Origin: Acanthococcus lagerstroemiae
Taxonomy: Eukaryota > Arthropoda > Insecta > Hemiptera > Eriococcidae
Assembly (NCBI GenBank): GCA_031841125.1
Contig: JAJSSI010000041.1
Location: 1-64,000 of the forward strand
DNA: 64,000 nucleotides
Reading direction: 5' to 3'
The notes under the pieces are model-generated. The model searched no databases. It was not told the DNA's origin and saw nothing but the letters and a program-made list of their open reading frames with translations. The position numbers and the translations under genes were made by a program. Position 1 is the first letter of the stretch; the number at the start of each line of letters is the position of its first letter. Of this stretch, positions 52,748 through 62,599 are shown piece by piece.

Positions 52748-55700
52748 TCAAGCCAAGGCCGAGATCGAAGATAACGCCATTCAGCAATTCACGACAAACC
52801 TAAAGTACGAGAATGGGAGGTACAACGTTACCCTACCATGGAAACAATACCCTCCGAACTTACCGAACAATTATGCTCTCGCGCGCGGTCGACTCCTCTC
52901 TTTAATAAAGAAGCATAGCGTGAATCCGGAACTCCTGCACGCCTGCGACACAATCTTCGCACAGCAGATAAAAGAAGGAATTATCGAGATAGTCAACAAA
53001 GAGCCTGACGGTCAATCACACTACCTACCTTTTCATTTTGTATTAACGCCGGAAAAATCAACACCAATTCGCGTCGTTTACGACGCAAGCGCTCGAATTT
53101 CGAAGAACGCCAACTCGTTGAATGATAGTCTTCTAAAAGGTATCAATCTCATTCCTCAGATTCCCGAGATAATAATAAGATTTCGCCTTAATCCAATCGC
53201 CATGATTGCGGACATGATGCACGCCTTTCATACACTCGGAATCCAACATCATGAACAAGACTACTTACGTTTTTTATGGACGAGCAACTTTGCCGAGTAC
53301 CCGCGCGAACAAACGTTAATAATATTCAGATTTGCGAGAGTCCCGTTCGGCTGCGTTTCATCTGGCTTCTTACTAGCAGCAACGATCATCTTTCACCTTA
53401 GAAGTTCCAACGGCACGATCGCGAAGCTGATTGAAAGGAATTCGTACGTAGATGACTTCGTAATTTCAGCTACGTCATGCGAAGAAGCACTCACTATCAT
53501 AACAGAGTCAAGAAAGATTTTTCAAGCCGCGTCCATGAATCTACATAAGTGGAACACAAATCATGAAAAGTTGAAATCACAAATTCCAGCGGATTTAGTC
53601 GAGTCAAAAAAGATAACTAAAGTGCTCGGACTCACCTGGGACACTGTTCACGATACCATTCACATCATCGTTCCAAAGCCATTTGACTATGACAAGCCAT
53701 TAACAAAACGAAGGATTTTACGATCCTTTGCGCAACTATACGACCCATTATCGTGGTCCGCTCCCGTCGTGATCACCGCCAGAATGCTCCTCCAAGAGCT
53801 TCAGAAGAACAACTACAACTGGAACGACCCTGTGCCAGACGAGTACCTGCAACAGTGGAAAGGCATATTTCAAAACCTGGTAGAATTACAGAACATTGTT
53901 GTACCTCGCTACATGCCCGGCCTATTGGCAAATAAGTCATGGTCGCTGCATGTCTTTTCGGACGCATCAGCAAAGGCGTATGCGACCGTCACCTACCTTC
54001 GATACACTCATCCAGTGACACAAACGATCAACACGCAAATTGTAATGGCCAAGGCTCGTGTCGCGCCGATAGAAACAATGACTATTCCGCGGCTCGAACT
54101 CTTAGCAGTTCTCATCGGTATCAGGACACTTCAATTTGTTCGTTCATCCCTATACCAACATCCCGGAATCAAGGCTACGATCTGGTCCGATAGTACGTGT
54201 GTGCTCGACTGGATCAAATCAAAACACAAGTTGCCAACATTCGTGCAGAACCGCGTGGACGAGATACGAAAAGCAGAACTCACAGAATTCAGACACGTTC
54301 CTGGGCAGGATAACCCAGCGGACTTGCCTTCGCGTGGAATAATCACTAAAGATCTTATTACCAATGATCTCTGGTGGCACGGCCCGGCATGGCTTCAAAA
54401 ACATTCGAACGAATGGCCTCCCGTGTACGTAGAAAGCGACGACGTGCATGGAATCGAGTTGGAGGTCGAAACAAAGGGAGTAATGAGCGTCCCGACTCCA
54501 AGCAAGCCGGCCTCTCCGTTTGAAATAGAGGAAGAACGATTCACACGTCTCCCACACCTCATGCGAGTCACCGCCTATTGTATACAGTTCATACGAAACT
54601 TCAAGATAATTAAACAACGAAGAATCTTCCCAGATGGTCAATCCTCACTGGAAGTCGCACGCATTCGCTGGCTGCAATATACTCAACGTTCGCACTATGC
54701 CAAGATAATCGAAGATCTAAAAAAGAAAAAGAACAACGTCAATATAATTCGGCAATTACGACTGTTTCTCGATGACAACGGCCTCATTCGCTCTCGAGGC
54801 AGGTTGTCGAGGGCGCCAATCCCAGAGAACCAAAAATACACAATATTACTGCCAAAGGCAACGATAGATCACGTCACTCACCTCATAGTTTCGAACGTTC
54901 ATCAATCGAACCTCCACGTTGGTACCGCACACACACTGGTCGCATTGCGCCGCCAATACCATTTACCAGCTGGAAGAAAACAGGTATACAGTGTTATTCA
55001 AAAATGTAATGCATGCAGAAGAGAGAGGTCACGCCCATATAAACAGCCTCATCAATCCGACTTGCCCGCCATCAGATTCAACGTGGATGCATGGCCATTT
55101 ACGAATATTGGTCTAGACGTTGCGGGACACTTCTATATGAACTCACGGAAACGATGGATATTGATTGCGACGTGTTTAGTGACTCGAGGGATCGCTCTTG
55201 AAGTTCTCGACGATCTAACGACGCCTACACTCTCGTTGGCATACCGCAGAATCGTCGCTCGCCACGTACCGCCACAATTCATTCTATCTGACAACGCGCC
55301 TCAGTTCTGTCTTCTGCACAGTCACTTACAGAAGTCACGAATCGAGCCGTTTCATTGGAAATTCATTACGGATTATGCACCTTGGGAGGGCGCAACTTAT
55401 GAACGCCTAATCGGTGTTGTCAAAACCACATTGAATCGAACCCTTCGGCATCACTTACCCACAAATGAGGTTCAATTCCGCACGCTGATGGCTGAGATCG
55501 AGGGGATTCTCAATGCACGGCCTCTCACATATGTAGGAGAAAACTCAGAATTGAAAGCATTAACACCGAATGACTTTCTAAAGGTCAGAATAGCAGAAGA
55601 GGAGAATTCGCCCGACGAAAACGAGAAGGGAATCACCACAGCAGCCAAAACGCTCCGATTCACCTGGAAATTACATCAGCAGACGTTAATTACAGCGACG

Positions 55701-56019
55701 AAAATCTGGAAAACGGAGTATTTGCAATTTCTTCGGGAACGGCCACAATAAAGTTGGCGACGTCGTCCTCATCCACGATGACAACCTGAAAAAACAGCAT
55801 TGGCCGTTAGCAGTTGTACACCAGCTCCAATACAGTGCAGATAGTCAGGTACGTTCTTGCGTTCTCCGACTACCGTCGGGTGCAAAGCTAATTCGTCCGT
55901 TACAAAAGATCTTCTCACTGGAGTTAAATGAAGCGGCATCAACCGCGGATGATGACGAAATAGTGGAGATTTCACTCGAAGTTGTATCCGAGACAGAATC
56001 CGACGACTCTGGAACATAG
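52724..56019 (+). pseudogene. BEL/Pao pol: RT, RNase H, integrase (one C-terminal frameshift)
   Basis: Open from about 52724, in the frame after gag, to 55751. RT: RVVYDASARISKNANSLND, MIADMMHAFHTLGI, FARVPFGCVSSGF, and catalytic YVDD at 53445-53456. RNase H: VFSDASAKAYA, IPRLELLAV, IWSDSTCVLDW, PADLPSRG. Integrase: zinc finger with CNACRRERSRP, catalytic D in GLDVAGHF, D in LSDNAPQF, E in EGATYERLIG. A second frameshift at about 55741 moves the C-terminal domain (VGDVVLIHDDNLKKQHWPLA) to another frame ending at 56019. All catalytic residues are visible, so inactivation is recent. Confidence 0.9.
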
Positions 56020-56256
56020 AAGTGGCACAAAGCATCAATTGTCCTTTATTGTGGTACTCTTTATTATAATTCTCATATTTTAATTCATAATTACCGAGAG
56101 GAAATGTTCTTAAATTAATGACTAAGTATTTTTTCATGTCAGACAGCTAGCTAGTGTACCTAGTTTTACTTGACTGGTTATTGTTTATTATTTACGTTTT
56201 CGGTTGTTGTTTAGTTTATTTTTATGTTTTTTACTGATTCGCACTCCGCCCGGGAG

Positions 56257-56447
56257 TATCGCGGCAGCAGCGTCGCAGCCACGAAGCCAAAAAAGAAGAG
56301 AGAGAATGTTTCTTTTGTTGTAAAAGATTAATTAATTCGGTCATGTTCCATGAATGAAATAAAAGGATAAAAGATGTGCGTTCCGTTTATTTGATTCAAA
56401 TAAAGTTATAATAGTTTCTCGTGTTGTTACGTTACATCGACACGAAA
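56257..56447 (+). repeat. 3' LTR of BEL/Pao element
   Basis: Matches the 5' LTR apart from the 9 bp indel and changes CCAAG/CCATG and CGTATA/CGTTTA. A weak purine stretch (CGGGAG) precedes it. It is followed by the right ACTGT. Confidence 0.9.
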
Positions 56448-56452
56448 ACTGT

Positions 56453-57260
56453 GAAATGTATTGAAAAGGATTCGGATTCGAGCTATCTGAAATGCTTTTG
56501 GTATTTTTTGTTGACTACACATACATGCGCGTCACTATCCAGTTCGACATGTGTATGTGTTAAGTGTGCACGTTCAGTTTTGTATAGATACGTATTAGAT
56601 ACTCACTCTCTCGTATGTTTTTTGTCGTCGGATTAGTTACTGCCTTACTGCTTACTCCTGTACGAGATAGAGTTATTTATTATTCTTCAAGTTGTTCAGT
56701 ACTCAGACGTTATCAAGTGGTAATATGGATGGCGATTCTGTTGTAGTTTGTAGTTTTGTGAGATGTTTATTATTGATGAATATAGAGTGCGTTAATGTTT
56801 AGCAGAATTCAGACGATAGGAATTGCAGCATTTGCCGACCCTAGTCGTGCAGCATTGCTGCTTGTTATTCGGACTTCCCAAGATTCAACATACCTTATCA
56901 ACGTTAGGATTACATGAGATGCTAGGCATTGTTTTTGTTTACGTACAGTGTATCCTAACGTTGATAAGAATTCTATGGCACTATTTCCTGAAGTGCGGAA
57001 AGGGAGGAAGGCCCGATGCTAGCGCGCCATCGGTCTGGGAAGTCCGAATTATTCATGTTCTTCAAGTTGTTCAGTACTCAGACGTTATCAAGTGGTAATA
57101 TGGATGGCGATTCTGTCATAGTTCATAGTTTCGTAGGATGTTTATTATTGATGAATATAGAGAGCGTTAGTGAATGCGGGTACGTTCCGAAAAATGTATT
57201 CGCGTCGCGTATTACTGTGAAATGTATTGAAAAGGATTCGAATGCGAGCTATCTAAAATG
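56453..57260. repeat. Duplicated host segments flanking the BEL/Pao insertion
   Basis: Segment x (AGTTGTTCAGTACTCAGACG ... GGTAATATGGATGGCGATTC ... TTATTATTGATGAATATAGA) occurs at about 56683-56800 and 57060-57165. Segment y (ACTGTGAAATGTATTGAAAA ... GAGCTATCT) occurs at 56448-56515 and 57213-57280. The left BEL flank continues segment x. The locus was thus tandemly duplicated before BEL inserted in one copy. Confidence 0.8.
56867..57049. repeat. Nested inverted repeat (MITE-like), about 183 bp
   Basis: Outer arms ATTCGGACTTCCCA (56867-56880) and TGGGAAGTCCGAAT (57036-57049). Inner arms TTATCAACGTTAGGAT (56895-56910) and the complement at 56952-56967. TTA adjoins both sides if the arm is shortened by one base, compatible with a Harbinger-type MITE, but the ends are uncertain. 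Confidence 0.5.
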
Positions 57261-57357
57261 CTTTTGTATTACACATGCATCGAAACAACGGTTTAACAGT
57301 CTCATTTTGCAGATTGAAAGTTCACGTTATCACGATAGATCGCAGCTGCGTTTGTAA
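57103..57357 (+). CDS. Small ORF MDGDSV..., possible first exon of a duplicated gene
   Basis: The ORF starts MDGDSVIVHSFVGCLLLMNI and continues ESVSECG. In the left flank of the BEL insertion the same point has a consensus donor (GCGG then GTAAGT, about 50588), changed to GTACGT here. A copy at 56725 reads MDGDSVVVCSFVRCLLLMNI then stops. It may therefore be a short first exon present in several decayed copies. Function unknown. Confidence 0.25.
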   Translation, partial: DGDSVIVHSFVGCLLLMNIESVSECGYVPKNVFASRITVKCIEKDSNASYLKCFCITHASKQRFNSLILQIESSRYHDRSQLRL

Positions 57358-57504
57358 ATGCTACGGCACATGCGCAGAAGACTGTTTTCAGTCCTAGGAC
57401 TTGTAAAAGGACTGAAAAAAGATGACGTCACATATTTTTCTTTCACAGATGTGTACAATCTAGGTACAATTAGCTGTTCGATGCATTTGTAATACAATAG
57501 TATA

Positions 57505-57628
57505 TTACACTGCAAGGATTGAAAGCGAGCTTTATCACGCCGAGTATGACTGTTCGCGGAGCGAGCCGAAGGTGAGTGAAGCTAGTTGTGCGGAGGCGTG
57601 ATAACTCGCTTCAATCCTTGCATTGTAA
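57505..57628. repeat. Hairpin MITE-like element, 124 bp
   Basis: Arms of about 36 bp: TTACACTGCAAGGATTGAAA...TTATCACGC (57505-57540) and its near-perfect complement at 57596-57628 (GCGTGATAACTCGCTTCAAT...). A GC-rich loop lies between. Long near-palindromes of this kind are typical of foldback MITEs; a TA target duplication is possible but not certain. Confidence 0.6.
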
Positions 57629-58919
57629 GAAGGATTTTGCTCAATAGCGCAATAGTGCAGCACGTACATTTACTCACGTTTTTACCTAGTATATCTGTCA
57701 CGGATTTCACAGATTTTCTCATTTCATCCACAGATGATAGCTATATGCTTGGTAACTCGAACAACAGCGTACGTATTTGAAACAAGGGAAGCGAAGAGAG
57801 TAGAGTTCTTCCTCCATCCACACTTCCCGACCCGTGATCTGCTATTATATCAATGCTGTCGATTTGTTATTTTTCAATCATTAGAATTTAGAATGTGATG
57901 TTCCGAAATGTCGTTTTTTCGAATACGTGATACTAATGAGGATTTAACCATTTATGAGTGAAAAAGAAGACAATTCTGTCATTTAACGAGAACGAATAAA
58001 ACTGAAAGTGCATGTACAACGTCATTGTAAGTATTTCCTCATAAATGAAGACCAATATCTCCCCTGCGCAGTATGATCATCCGCAATTTTATTATATTTC
58101 TAACAGCTATCGAAATTTGGGTACAGGATTAATGATTATTGAAATATTCTCTTGTTTCGTATTTAGATTATTTTGAGAAGCCCGAGTGATCCTATTGGTA
58201 ATACTCTCCAACCCCGATGGAAGTAAACCGGTGGTGTCATTATGATCGATTCTTGGCGAGCATTACAAACGAAGAACGTGATACTCAGTCATCCCTTTAC
58301 GATGGAGTAAAAGTATTATTTATACTGTTCTTGCAAATTAGGTGATCCTATAGCATAATGAATGCACAGAAACTGTGTGCCCATTGTAACATTATGAGGA
58401 AAAGTAGCATAATCATGAGGAAAAGAAACAATCAACAAATTTTTATAAAGAAGAATCATCCATCTACGAGTGAGACATTATATAAAAGAAAGATAGAATT
58501 CGCTATATTGATGGACGTATTTCTTTTTGTCAATCATCTGTTTCTGCAGAGAATTTCGACTAAATATCAAATGAGGTGTCCATTATTTCGTAATGTCACG
58601 AACTGACATCAGCACGCTTGCTGTTACTCGATCATAGCACTGTCGGAAAATCATTGAAATAAGGATGTAGTTGCTTTCGAGCCAACTAAGGAGAACAGAT
58701 ATTGAATCATTTCAGCGACATACATTGAAACACAGTAGTTTGTAAGTATCATTTGGTTCATTCCCATGGACTCCAGCATTTCGCGTGAATTAAATGTTGA
58801 ATTAAAAATAACAGTTCACCTGGTGTGTTCCATTTCTTGCTACGCAGGCCTGAATTCAGATTGTTGAAGCCCCGTGATCCATTCCGTCGTGAGGATCCCG
58901 AAACATTTTCTGTGGTGAA
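57629..58919. other. No gene seen
   Basis: AT-rich DNA with a few ORFs below 90 codons lacking known features. It ends at the LTR of BEL/Pao element B. Confidence 0.4.
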
Positions 58920-59316
58920 TGGTAGAGTCTTATAATAGTATAATTTCCGTAACCTTTGAAAATATTTAATGTTTCGTCGATGATTCTGGTCTTATCTGTT
59001 TCATTCGTTGAGTTTTACCTGTTTTGCCCCTACTTTACACTTGGCTACTCGTGTAAGCTTTCGTTGTCCGTTAGATTCAAATATCACACCTTGATTATTC
59101 CTAGTTTTTATGTTATTACTTGCACGAAAAGTTTGATGCGTTTTGCCATGTTAATACTACGCGTTTAAAGTTACCATTTTTTTTACATCATGTTTCTCTC
59201 GTTCTCATTTCGCTAAATTTGTTGTTTAATTATTGAAGTTCGCCAAATAAGAAGTTCGCCAAATAAAAGAGCATTCATTAGTTTCGTGTTCGTTAGAATG
59301 GCTTTCGTCATTCTCA
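58920..59316 (+). repeat. 5' LTR of BEL/Pao element B
   Basis: Runs TGGTAGAGTCTTATAATAG to CGTCATTCTCA (397 bp). Matches the 3' LTR of element A with a 17 bp tandem duplication (GTTCGCCAAATAAGAA) and a few substitutions such as TTTTGCCATG for TTCTACCATG. A primer-binding-like TGGTCCTCCGAGCC follows at 59319. Confidence 0.9.
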
Positions 59317-59452
59317 TATGGTCCTCCGAGCCAAACCTTTTTAAATTCGTAGCAAGTACAGTTCGATCGTTTCTTTAATCAAATAAATCCAGTTCGTCAA
59401 GTTCGTTTTCTTAAAGTAAAAATTTAAGTTCGTAAAAAAGTTCGCATTAACG

Positions 59453-60776
59453 ATGGCTCCACCCTCAGATCGTACCGTAAGGACTTTAAAACGGAGCTTC
59501 GTACAAGTGAAAAATGAGATCGAAACGCTGTTAAAGATGAAAATAAACAACGAGATAATGTCGCAGATCGAAATCCTGAACGAAGGTAGTTTGAAGCAGA
59601 TTTGGGAAAAGTTCGAGTCCAGTTGTATGGAGTTCTTTCTGCTCGTGGACGAAAAGGAATCGGATGATATTGCACTGGAAAAAAGAAAGAGTGATGCTTG
59701 ATCAATCGGAGCTTCGGCTCAGTTACAGTGCGTTGCAGGCGAGGATCAAAAAAGAGGCGACAGTTCTGAGAGGTGAACATCTTAGGCACTCGATCACCCC
59801 GTCCGCAAGCAGTACGTTGCTCGAAAACAGGTCTACTTCGTCCGCCGACCAGCCCAAGTTAAAGAAAATCTAAATTCCGGAGTTCGATGGCGAGTTAAGC
59901 AAGTTCTATAACTTTAAGGCATTATTTCTTAACCTTGTTCATAACAATTCTGAGCTTAGCCAGGTACAGAAGTTGTTCTACTTGAAGCGAGCTTTGGTTG
60001 GGAAAGCTTCGATCGTATTGCAAGATTGTGACCTCACAGAGGATGCCTATCCGGAGGCTTGGTCGTATTTTTTAGATCGCTACGAAAGTAAGCGTGCGAT
60101 TGTTCGTAATTTTTTTGTTAAGTTTTCTGCATTACAGCCAATTAAATCTGAAGCCGGAATAAGGGAATTGCTGGATCAAACGATGGCGATAATACGCGGT
60201 TTAAAAGTCGCCGGTGAAACCGTAAACGATACGTTTTCTCGATATATTGCGTTTCAAGTTGCGAACAGATTGGATCCCACCACGGCAAAAGATTGGGAAA
60301 ATCATACATGTGAGTCTAATACTTATCCGAAGTTCGACGAATTGTTTAAGTTTTTGCAGGGTAGAGCCTTCGTAATGGACGAAAGGAGGTTCGAAAAACC
60401 CAAGGAAACTAAGGATACGCCAAAAGTCGCTCAGTCCAAAAAATCGTTGTTGGCATCCACCAGCTCCAAACCGAAGTGTTTGATGTGTAAAAAGCAGCAC
60501 TACTTGAATCAGTGCGATACGTTCAAAGCTATGAACCCCCATCGAAGGTTCGATTTTGTAAAGGAAAATCGTCTCTGTTTGGTATGTTTTTCGAAAGAAC
60601 ATAGTTCCTCTTCTTGTACTTCTAATTTTAAATGTCGGTGCGGTCAACCTCACCATACTTCGATTTTAAGAATTCTTCTAGTAAATCTGCGGAAGGTTCA
60701 AATGCTCCAAAAGCCATCGAAAGCTCGAATAATTCGGAAGAGGAGCAAACCAGTAAAAAAGTCTATATCAGTGTAA
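59453..60776 (+). pseudogene. BEL/Pao element B gag
   Basis: Starts MAPPSDRTVRTLKRSFVQVK. A frameshift near 59690 moves to DQSELRLSYSALQARIKKEA; a stop lies at about 59872 just before IPEFDGELSKFYNFKALFL. The next open part, 59973-60776, has RALVGKASIVLQDCDLTEDA, NRLDPTTAKDWENHT and knuckles CLMCKKQHYLNQC, CLVCFSKEHSSSSC and CRCGQPHH. A frameshift near 60660 links to the protease frame. Confidence 0.88.
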
Positions 60777-61889
60777 CAGTTCGAAAGGAAAAAGTCATAT
60801 TATTGCCATCAGCAGTGGTCGAATTTCAAAGTGGTGATGCGCGTGGAAATTTGCGACTTTTGGGCGACGATTGCGCACAGGCAACAATGGTTTCTGATCG
60901 ACTTGTGAAAAGGCACCGTTTGTCCACTTTTGAGTCGCCTGTGGATTCGTTAATCGGCGGAGTAACGCCGGGGGCCGTAAGTGCTAACAGATTCGTGAAA
61001 TTGCTTTTAGTTTCTAGGACTAGCCGTTTTGAGATCGAAATAGAAGCAGAAGTTGTACCGCCCTCGTCGCTGGCTTATAGTGTACACACGGAAGTATCAA
61101 AGGAAATAATGGAAAAGTTATCTAAGCTCGAATTGGCTGATCCAGCGTTGTCGAAAAAAGCCATTAAAATATCGGATGTGGATTTGATACTTGGAGCTGA
61201 ATACGTCGGAAAAATCCTCAATGAAAAATTGATGGAAGTAAGCGGTTTATTTTTAAGGTCAACGAAATTTGGTTGGGCTGTTTCAGGCCCCTTAGTAGCA
61301 AATAAAACTGTAAAAAGTAAATTCGCTGGACTGACGTTAAAAGCGATCGAGAATGATTTAGTGAATTTTCATAAAGTCGAAAGAGAAGGAACGATCCAAA
61401 TGGAAAATGAATTGGAAACCGAGAAATGTCGTGAACACTTCCAGAGTACCTATAAAATTGTTAAGGATGGAAAATTCAGTGTTTGCCTGCCGTTTAAAGT
61501 AAATAGATTTAAGGTTGCTAAAAATCGCCGGTTGACTTTGATTAGTCTTTTTAGGATGGAGCAGAAGTTGGAGCCGTCGTTAAAGATCGAATATACTAAG
61601 TTTATGCACGAATATTTTGCACTTGGGCATGCAAGCCCAGCGGATCCAACAGATGAAAATTGTTATTTGATACCACATCGTGCTGTGGTTCGCGCAGAAA
61701 GCTTAACGAATCCAGTTCGAGTGGTGTTTAACGCTTCGTCCCATGAAAAAGGACAACTTTCCTTAAACGAGGCGCTAATGATTGGACCGACAATACAGCG
61801 TGAGTTGTTTGATATTCTAATCTCTGTTCGAACATATCGCTTCGTATTCTCCGCAGACGTGGAAAAGATGTACAGGGTGGTCTGGGTCG
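60632..61889 (+). pseudogene. BEL/Pao element B protease and RT N-terminal half
   Basis: The protease region reads LPSAVVEFQSGDARGNLRLL then GDDCAQATMVSDRLVK, where DSG is expected, so the active-site triad looks altered. The linker has LILGAEYVGKI and STKFGWAVSGPL. RT: NPVRVVFNASSHEKGQLSLN and FVFSADVEKMYR. The frame is broken at 61890 by the hAT insertion; the downstream half resumes in the same frame after 62599. Confidence 0.88.
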
Positions 61890-62599
61890 TAGTGATGGGA
61901 ATTTTAGGTCATCTAGTATGTCTAGTTCATTCGGTCTCGGTCTTCAGAATGTTTAGGTAAAATGTTTAGTTCATTTAGGTCATTTAGTTCAAACTGTCCG
62001 AAACGCACTGAATAATCTGTCAACACATTTACAAAGCAGTAGTAGTTACACCGCACGGTGATTTAACCTGTTGTGTGCTGTCTTCCGTAATCTTTTGCTC
62101 TTTTGATATTTCTTTTGTGTTTTGTTTGTTTAATATTGATTTACAGGTTTTATGATCATTATTTAAGTTATCTGTATTAAAGTTACTTAAAATGGGTTTC
62201 GCGCCCTAGAAAAAGGACCCATACAACATGGAATTTAAATACTGTTCTACGTAAACATTTCTCCTGGAACGCGTGAATGGAGATGAAGGTAGAAGAATAT
62301 AGGTATGCGCGAGAGTTGGCACGCACCCTTCATTATCCTATTTCAATCTCGGTAATCTGATCATTCTGATCACCGAACATCGATGTCGATCATACGGTCT
62401 TCTCCGCAGTTCATTTCACATTTCGGTTTCGTTCTCATTCGTTACTTTCTTCATTCAGTTTGTTTCGGTCAATTTCGGTAGTTCAGTTCATTCTGTGAAC
62501 TAGGTACTTTAAACGTTTAGGTCTCGGTCGTTTAGTTCAACGTGATGTTTAGTTCAAATGAACTAGTACATGAACTACCGACACATCACTACTGGGTCG
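61882..62599. mobile_element. hAT-type non-autonomous element, 702 bp, inserted in BEL RT
   Basis: The element is 61890-62591, left end TAGTGATGGGAATTTTAGG, right end complement TAGTGATGTGTCGGTAGTTC. The perfect 8 bp duplication CTGGGTCG flanks it (61882-61889, 62592-62599). Interior is rich in TTAGTTCA/TCATTTAG words and CGGTCTCGGT phrases; no transposase ORF. Terminal repeats are only about 9 bp exact with a diverged extension. The last bases of the same insertion appear in element A at the N gap. Confidence 0.88.

Larger units (their letters stand above)
50625..56452 (+). mobile_element. Complete BEL/Pao retrotransposon with ACTGT target duplication
   Basis: The element proper is 50630-56447 (5818 bp), bounded by two LTRs and flanked by ACTGT at 50625-50629 and 56448-56452. 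An empty paralogous site (ATTACTGTGAAATGTATTG, near 57208) confirms both edges. LTRs of 200 and 191 bp differ by a 9 bp indel and about two substitutions, so it is young. A primer-binding-like TGG follows the 5' LTR at 50830, and the gag ATG is only 7 bp further on. Two frameshifts interrupt the gag-pol frame. Confidence 0.94.

Noticed and set aside
57423..57430. TGACGTCA (CRE consensus), with a TGACGTCA also near 27402
   Set aside because: Single 8 bp palindromes are expected by chance in 64 kb, and no adjacent promoter or gene was found.
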